DNA of 64,000 nucleotides, from NCBI GenBank assembly GCA_008638375.1, contig CM018037.1, positions 30,006,576 through 30,070,575 of the forward strand, given 5' to 3'. The position numbers were made by a program, and so were the translations under genes. The notes beneath the pieces are model-generated. The model had not been told where the DNA came from, ran no database searches, and saw only the letters and a program-made list of their open reading frames with translations. Shown piece by piece: positions 61,452 through 64,000 of this stretch (position 1 is its first letter; each line of letters begins with the position of its first letter). Origin of the DNA: Nyssa sinensis (taxonomy: Eukaryota > Streptophyta > Magnoliopsida > Cornales > Nyssaceae).

Positions 61452-61823
61452 TTTGAATGTTCGAGAATTTTGTATTCTTTTGTGTGTGTGTGTAAAAGAA
61501 GGAACATAAAAAGAGCTCCCATTAACCAGATATACAGAGTTTCAAATTGAGAAAAATTGTCTCAATTCTCACCACAATTATCCCACTAAATCATTTTGTT
61601 TCAGATAATCTGACAAGTAATAGGAAATTCTACACCAGAACTAGTTCTGGGCACACTGCAATAAGTAAATAAATAAATACTAAACATCAATTACAATCAA
61701 AGCACTCAAAAACAAGATCTTGAAGCCATAAACAATATAAGCAAATATAACTCAAACACCAAGAAGTAGAGAAAATCAAAGATGTTAGTACGTAGCTGGG
61801 AAGTATTTTGTTTATCAACCATG

Positions 61824-63254
61824 TTAACTTAGGTTCAAAGCTTGAACCTTTTTCTTGCTTAGCCTTGTCAATGGGGGGAGTGTGACATGGATGAAACCAA
61901 ACTTCTTCCTCTGCGAAACGAACTGCTTGCAAACACTTTCATCTCTCAGAGCTTTTGAAGAAGAAAATATAAGCCCACTTTGTTCGCGAAGCATTTGACT
62001 TAAAGAAGACACCTCTTGTCTTTCAGCGTGGCTTTCCATGTGCTTTCCTACCACAAAATCATCTTGCAGAACCAGCTTCCTGCTCAGCATGTCTCCAATT
62101 GAAATCGATGACCTTAAAACCGGCATTGATTTGTCCTTGATTAGGGACTCATTCCCATCGAGCAGCTGAGAATCGCGATGATCGTAGGATGTGTATGAAT
62201 TTTTCAACTTGGAATGGTTTTTCCCTGAATGTCTCATTTGACCATGCTCAGATTTTCCTCTACAAAAGGCTTCTTCGGTGATGAGTTTTCTTCTATTTGC
62301 AACCCCTACGTTACCCAGAGCCTCTCTTAGGGACCTTTTAACGTGATTAGCCTCTTCGGTTGTTTCCTTCTTTGCATCATTAAAATGGTTCTTAGACAGG
62401 TCCTCAGCTTTTTGAGCTTTTTGGGCAAGGGCAGAATACTCTTCAAATGAAAGAGTTATTCCCTCGGTCTTTTGCAGTAAAATCCCGGATGAGCTCTCAG
62501 TGTTTGATTGATCCTTCATTTCAGCAAGAGCAATAGCTTCGACAGCTCTAGCTGCTTCCTCCATCTTTTTGGCTGCAACCAACCTCATTTCAACCATTTT
62601 AATACTTGTCTTTGTCTGTTCAATGTCTGACATTGCCTTGATGACCTCATAACTTGCAGCATCTGCCATTTGTTTAAATTGCTCAGCCTCGAAATTCAAC
62701 TGTTGGAGCTCCCTCAAAACATTTGTAGAATTCTGAGGAGCACCTTTAGCTTCTGCGTCGTCATTGGCTATCTGCAGTTTCACTCTTGCTCTGTTATGCT
62801 GCTCTTCAATGGATAACAATCCTGCAGAATGTGATGTCTGCCTCTCCCCAGTCGAATTTTTCTCTTTTCTAATTTTCTTATTCAAAGAATCAACAGAAGC
62901 CCGAATCACAACAAGGTCATTTGTAGTCTTATCAAGGTTCAATTTTGCTTGGTTCAACTCCATCAAGATTAAACCGGGAGATGGAGCCGGGCACAAGCTC
63001 AAACTCCCTGCTGACTTCTCGTTGGGAGTTGACATTTGGCTATCTGAACTTGAGTAAGGGCTTGCCATGCATTCAGACACCTCTTTCGCTAACTTCATTT
63101 TTAACAGTTCTACGACTCTTTTTGCCACTTCCACTTCCTTTAAGACATTAAGAGTTTCCCGTTCTTTCATAATCAGATCCTTCTCCAACTCTGCTGCCTG
63201 TTGCCCCACTTTTTCTATGTCAAACTCCTCAATGCCATGCTGCTTATCATGATG
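61824..63254 (-). CDS. WEB-family (DUF827) coiled-coil protein, last exon; 5' exon(s) outside window
   Basis: Plant coiled-coil protein of the WEB/PMI2-related family; characterised members help control chloroplast photorelocation, but this subtype's role is not known to me. One minus-strand exon, 63254-61824, follows an acceptor CAAAAG/CATCATG and encodes 476 residues ending ALNLS. There is an in-frame stop just above the acceptor and no suitable ATG, so the N-terminal exon must lie beyond 64000. The exon starts HHDKQHGIEEFDIEKVGQQA, then long heptad-rich helices (ELEKDLIMKERETLNVL, NFEAEQFKQMADAASYEVIK, IKMVEMRLVAAKKMEEAARA), the family block GITLSFEEYSALAQKAQKAE, and a basic Ser-rich tail with RSSISIGDMLSRKLVLQ and RKKFGFIHVTLPPLTRLSKK. 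It resembles the At2g38370/At3g51720 subgroup rather than WEB1 itself. The frame is intact. Confidence 0.85.
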   Translation of the reverse strand, partial: HHDKQHGIEEFDIEKVGQQAAELEKDLIMKERETLNVLKEVEVAKRVVELLKMKLAKEVSECMASPYSSSDSQMSTPNEKSAGSLSLCPAPSPGLILMELNQAKLNLDKTTNDLVVIRASVDSLNKKIRKEKNSTGERQTSHSAGLLSIEEQHNRARVKLQIANDDAEAKGAPQNSTNVLRELQQLNFEAEQFKQMADAASYEVIKAMSDIEQTKTSIKMVEMRLVAAKKMEEAARAVEAIALAEMKDQSNTESSSGILLQKTEGITLSFEEYSALAQKAQKAEDLSKNHFNDAKKETTEEANHVKRSLREALGNVGVANRRKLITEEAFCRGKSEHGQMRHSGKNHSKLKNSYTSYDHRDSQLLDGNESLIKDKSMPVLRSSISIGDMLSRKLVLQDDFVVGKHMESHAERQEVSSLSQMLREQSGLIFSSSKALRDESVCKQFVSQRKKFGFIHVTLPPLTRLSKKKVQALNLS

Positions 63255-64000
63255 CTTTTGTAAATTAGTTTTGAATTAACAAGAGATGAGATGATATAAT
63301 CAATCCTTCAACGTTATACCAGCAGACTTCGTATAAATGCATGGGATCATAAAGTGGCTAGTTAGAATATCTCCTAGAAACACCCCCAACCAAAAAAATA
63401 AAAAAAAAAAAACAAAATTGTATGAATTGAAGAAAAGGGTGAAGCATACCATCATTGTCTGATTATTATTAATATTTTTTTGGCAAACTTTGTATTTGTT
63501 AATAACAATAGTAAATTCATTTCAGTTTCATGTGTGCAGTGTTTTGAAATATTATGGGAATAGGTGCAATGAGATTATTATTAATTTTTTTTTGGTATTT
63601 GGTAATTTGTCGAATGAGAATTGAATGAAACAGAAGAAGTAGAAGTGAATTTTACTTAGATTTTAACATCACCATCCAAACTACAGACCAAAGACCTAAC
63701 AGCATCTCTGTTTAACAACCAATATCAATGAGCTAATCCCAAATACACAAGGGTTAAGTTTAACGTCTTACTTTCATTGTGAAGCTAACATATCTCCAAA
63801 GTTCAAACTCCAAACCAAGAAGATGAACGATTTTTGTATTATAAAAAGTCAGACAAGTCACTTGTGAACAACTTCTCTTAAAGTAAAGTGGGCCTGTTTG
63901 AAATCGTTTTCATTTCTATTGTTTTTTTTTTTGTCAGTTGAATTTGAATACATGAAAATGATGAAAATTTTGAAAAAACATTCATTTTCATGTCGTTCTT
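63255..64000 (-). other. Intron of the WEB-family gene running off the right edge
   Basis: AT-rich sequence upstream of the WEB-family exon on the minus strand. No coding segment with the family's N-terminal block was found in any frame, so this is read as intron continuing past the window edge. No other feature is seen. Confidence 0.6.

Larger units (their letters stand above)
58899..61823. other. Spacer between the duplication and the WEB-family gene
   Basis: AT-rich. It includes a TA array (about 59270-59290), a MITE-like element (59634-59952), a hAT-like element (60951-61451) and a TG microsatellite (about 61481-61493). The stretch 60595-60710 has a faint tRNA-like look (gctcaattgataaggt ... 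gttcaagtcacgcc) and may be a decayed SINE. No exon is seen. Confidence 0.6.

Noticed and set aside
1..64000. CRISPR arrays, operons, ribosome-binding sites and phage-type features
   Set aside because: The sequence is plant nuclear DNA; none of these is present or expected. Repeats seen are microsatellites, tandem duplications and transposable elements.

Overview
The window is nuclear DNA of a flowering plant, most likely a eudicot. It is AT-rich, its genes are split by GT-AG introns, and they encode plant-only families (HAK/KUP K+ transporter, LSF2 phosphoglucan phosphatase, CIPK kinase, WEB/DUF827 coiled-coil protein). The spacers are full of plant repeats: TA and GA microsatellites, MITEs, hAT-like elements, LINE remnants, a SINE and LTR scraps. 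The species cannot be named from the sequence.

Layout. 1-3614 (+): 3' two-thirds of a KUP6/KUP8-type K+ transporter, cut by the left edge. 5792-8527 (+): small three-exon gene for a probable chloroplast protein of unknown function, with an apparent 1-nt frameshift in exon 1. 10480-18165 (+): complete 14-exon ETG1/MCMBP gene (597 aa) with two E2F-type sites upstream. 18166-22706: spacer with a decayed RTE-type LINE. 22707-28021 (-): complete four-exon LSF2 gene (288 aa), with an antisense L1-type LINE remnant in intron 2 and two MITE-like elements in intron 1. 28022-38950: about 11 kb of gene-free repeats. 38951-40704 (-): intronless AZG1 purine permease, carrying apparent +1 shifts near both ends. 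40705-50832: gene-free. 50833-52173 (-): intronless CIPK2/10-type kinase with a predicted 5'UTR intron. 54100-61823: gene-free, with a 1.65-kb tandem duplication, a Stowaway MITE present in only one of its copies, and a hAT-like element with a target-site duplication. 61824-63254 (-): last exon of a WEB-family gene whose 5' exon(s) lie beyond the right edge.

The genes are unrelated housekeeping and signalling functions (K+ transport, replication and cohesion, starch breakdown, purine/cytokinin transport, Ca2+ signalling, organelle movement). They do not form a pathway cluster. LSF2 and AZG1 are near neighbours here and, from memory of locus numbers, in Arabidopsis (At3g10940 and At3g10960), which suggests old microsynteny. 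I found no new multi-gene system. The observations most worth checking are the three apparent single-base insertions at short homopolymers in two otherwise sound genes, the filled/empty MITE site pair, and the 22-nt palindrome next to the CIPK leader splice donor.
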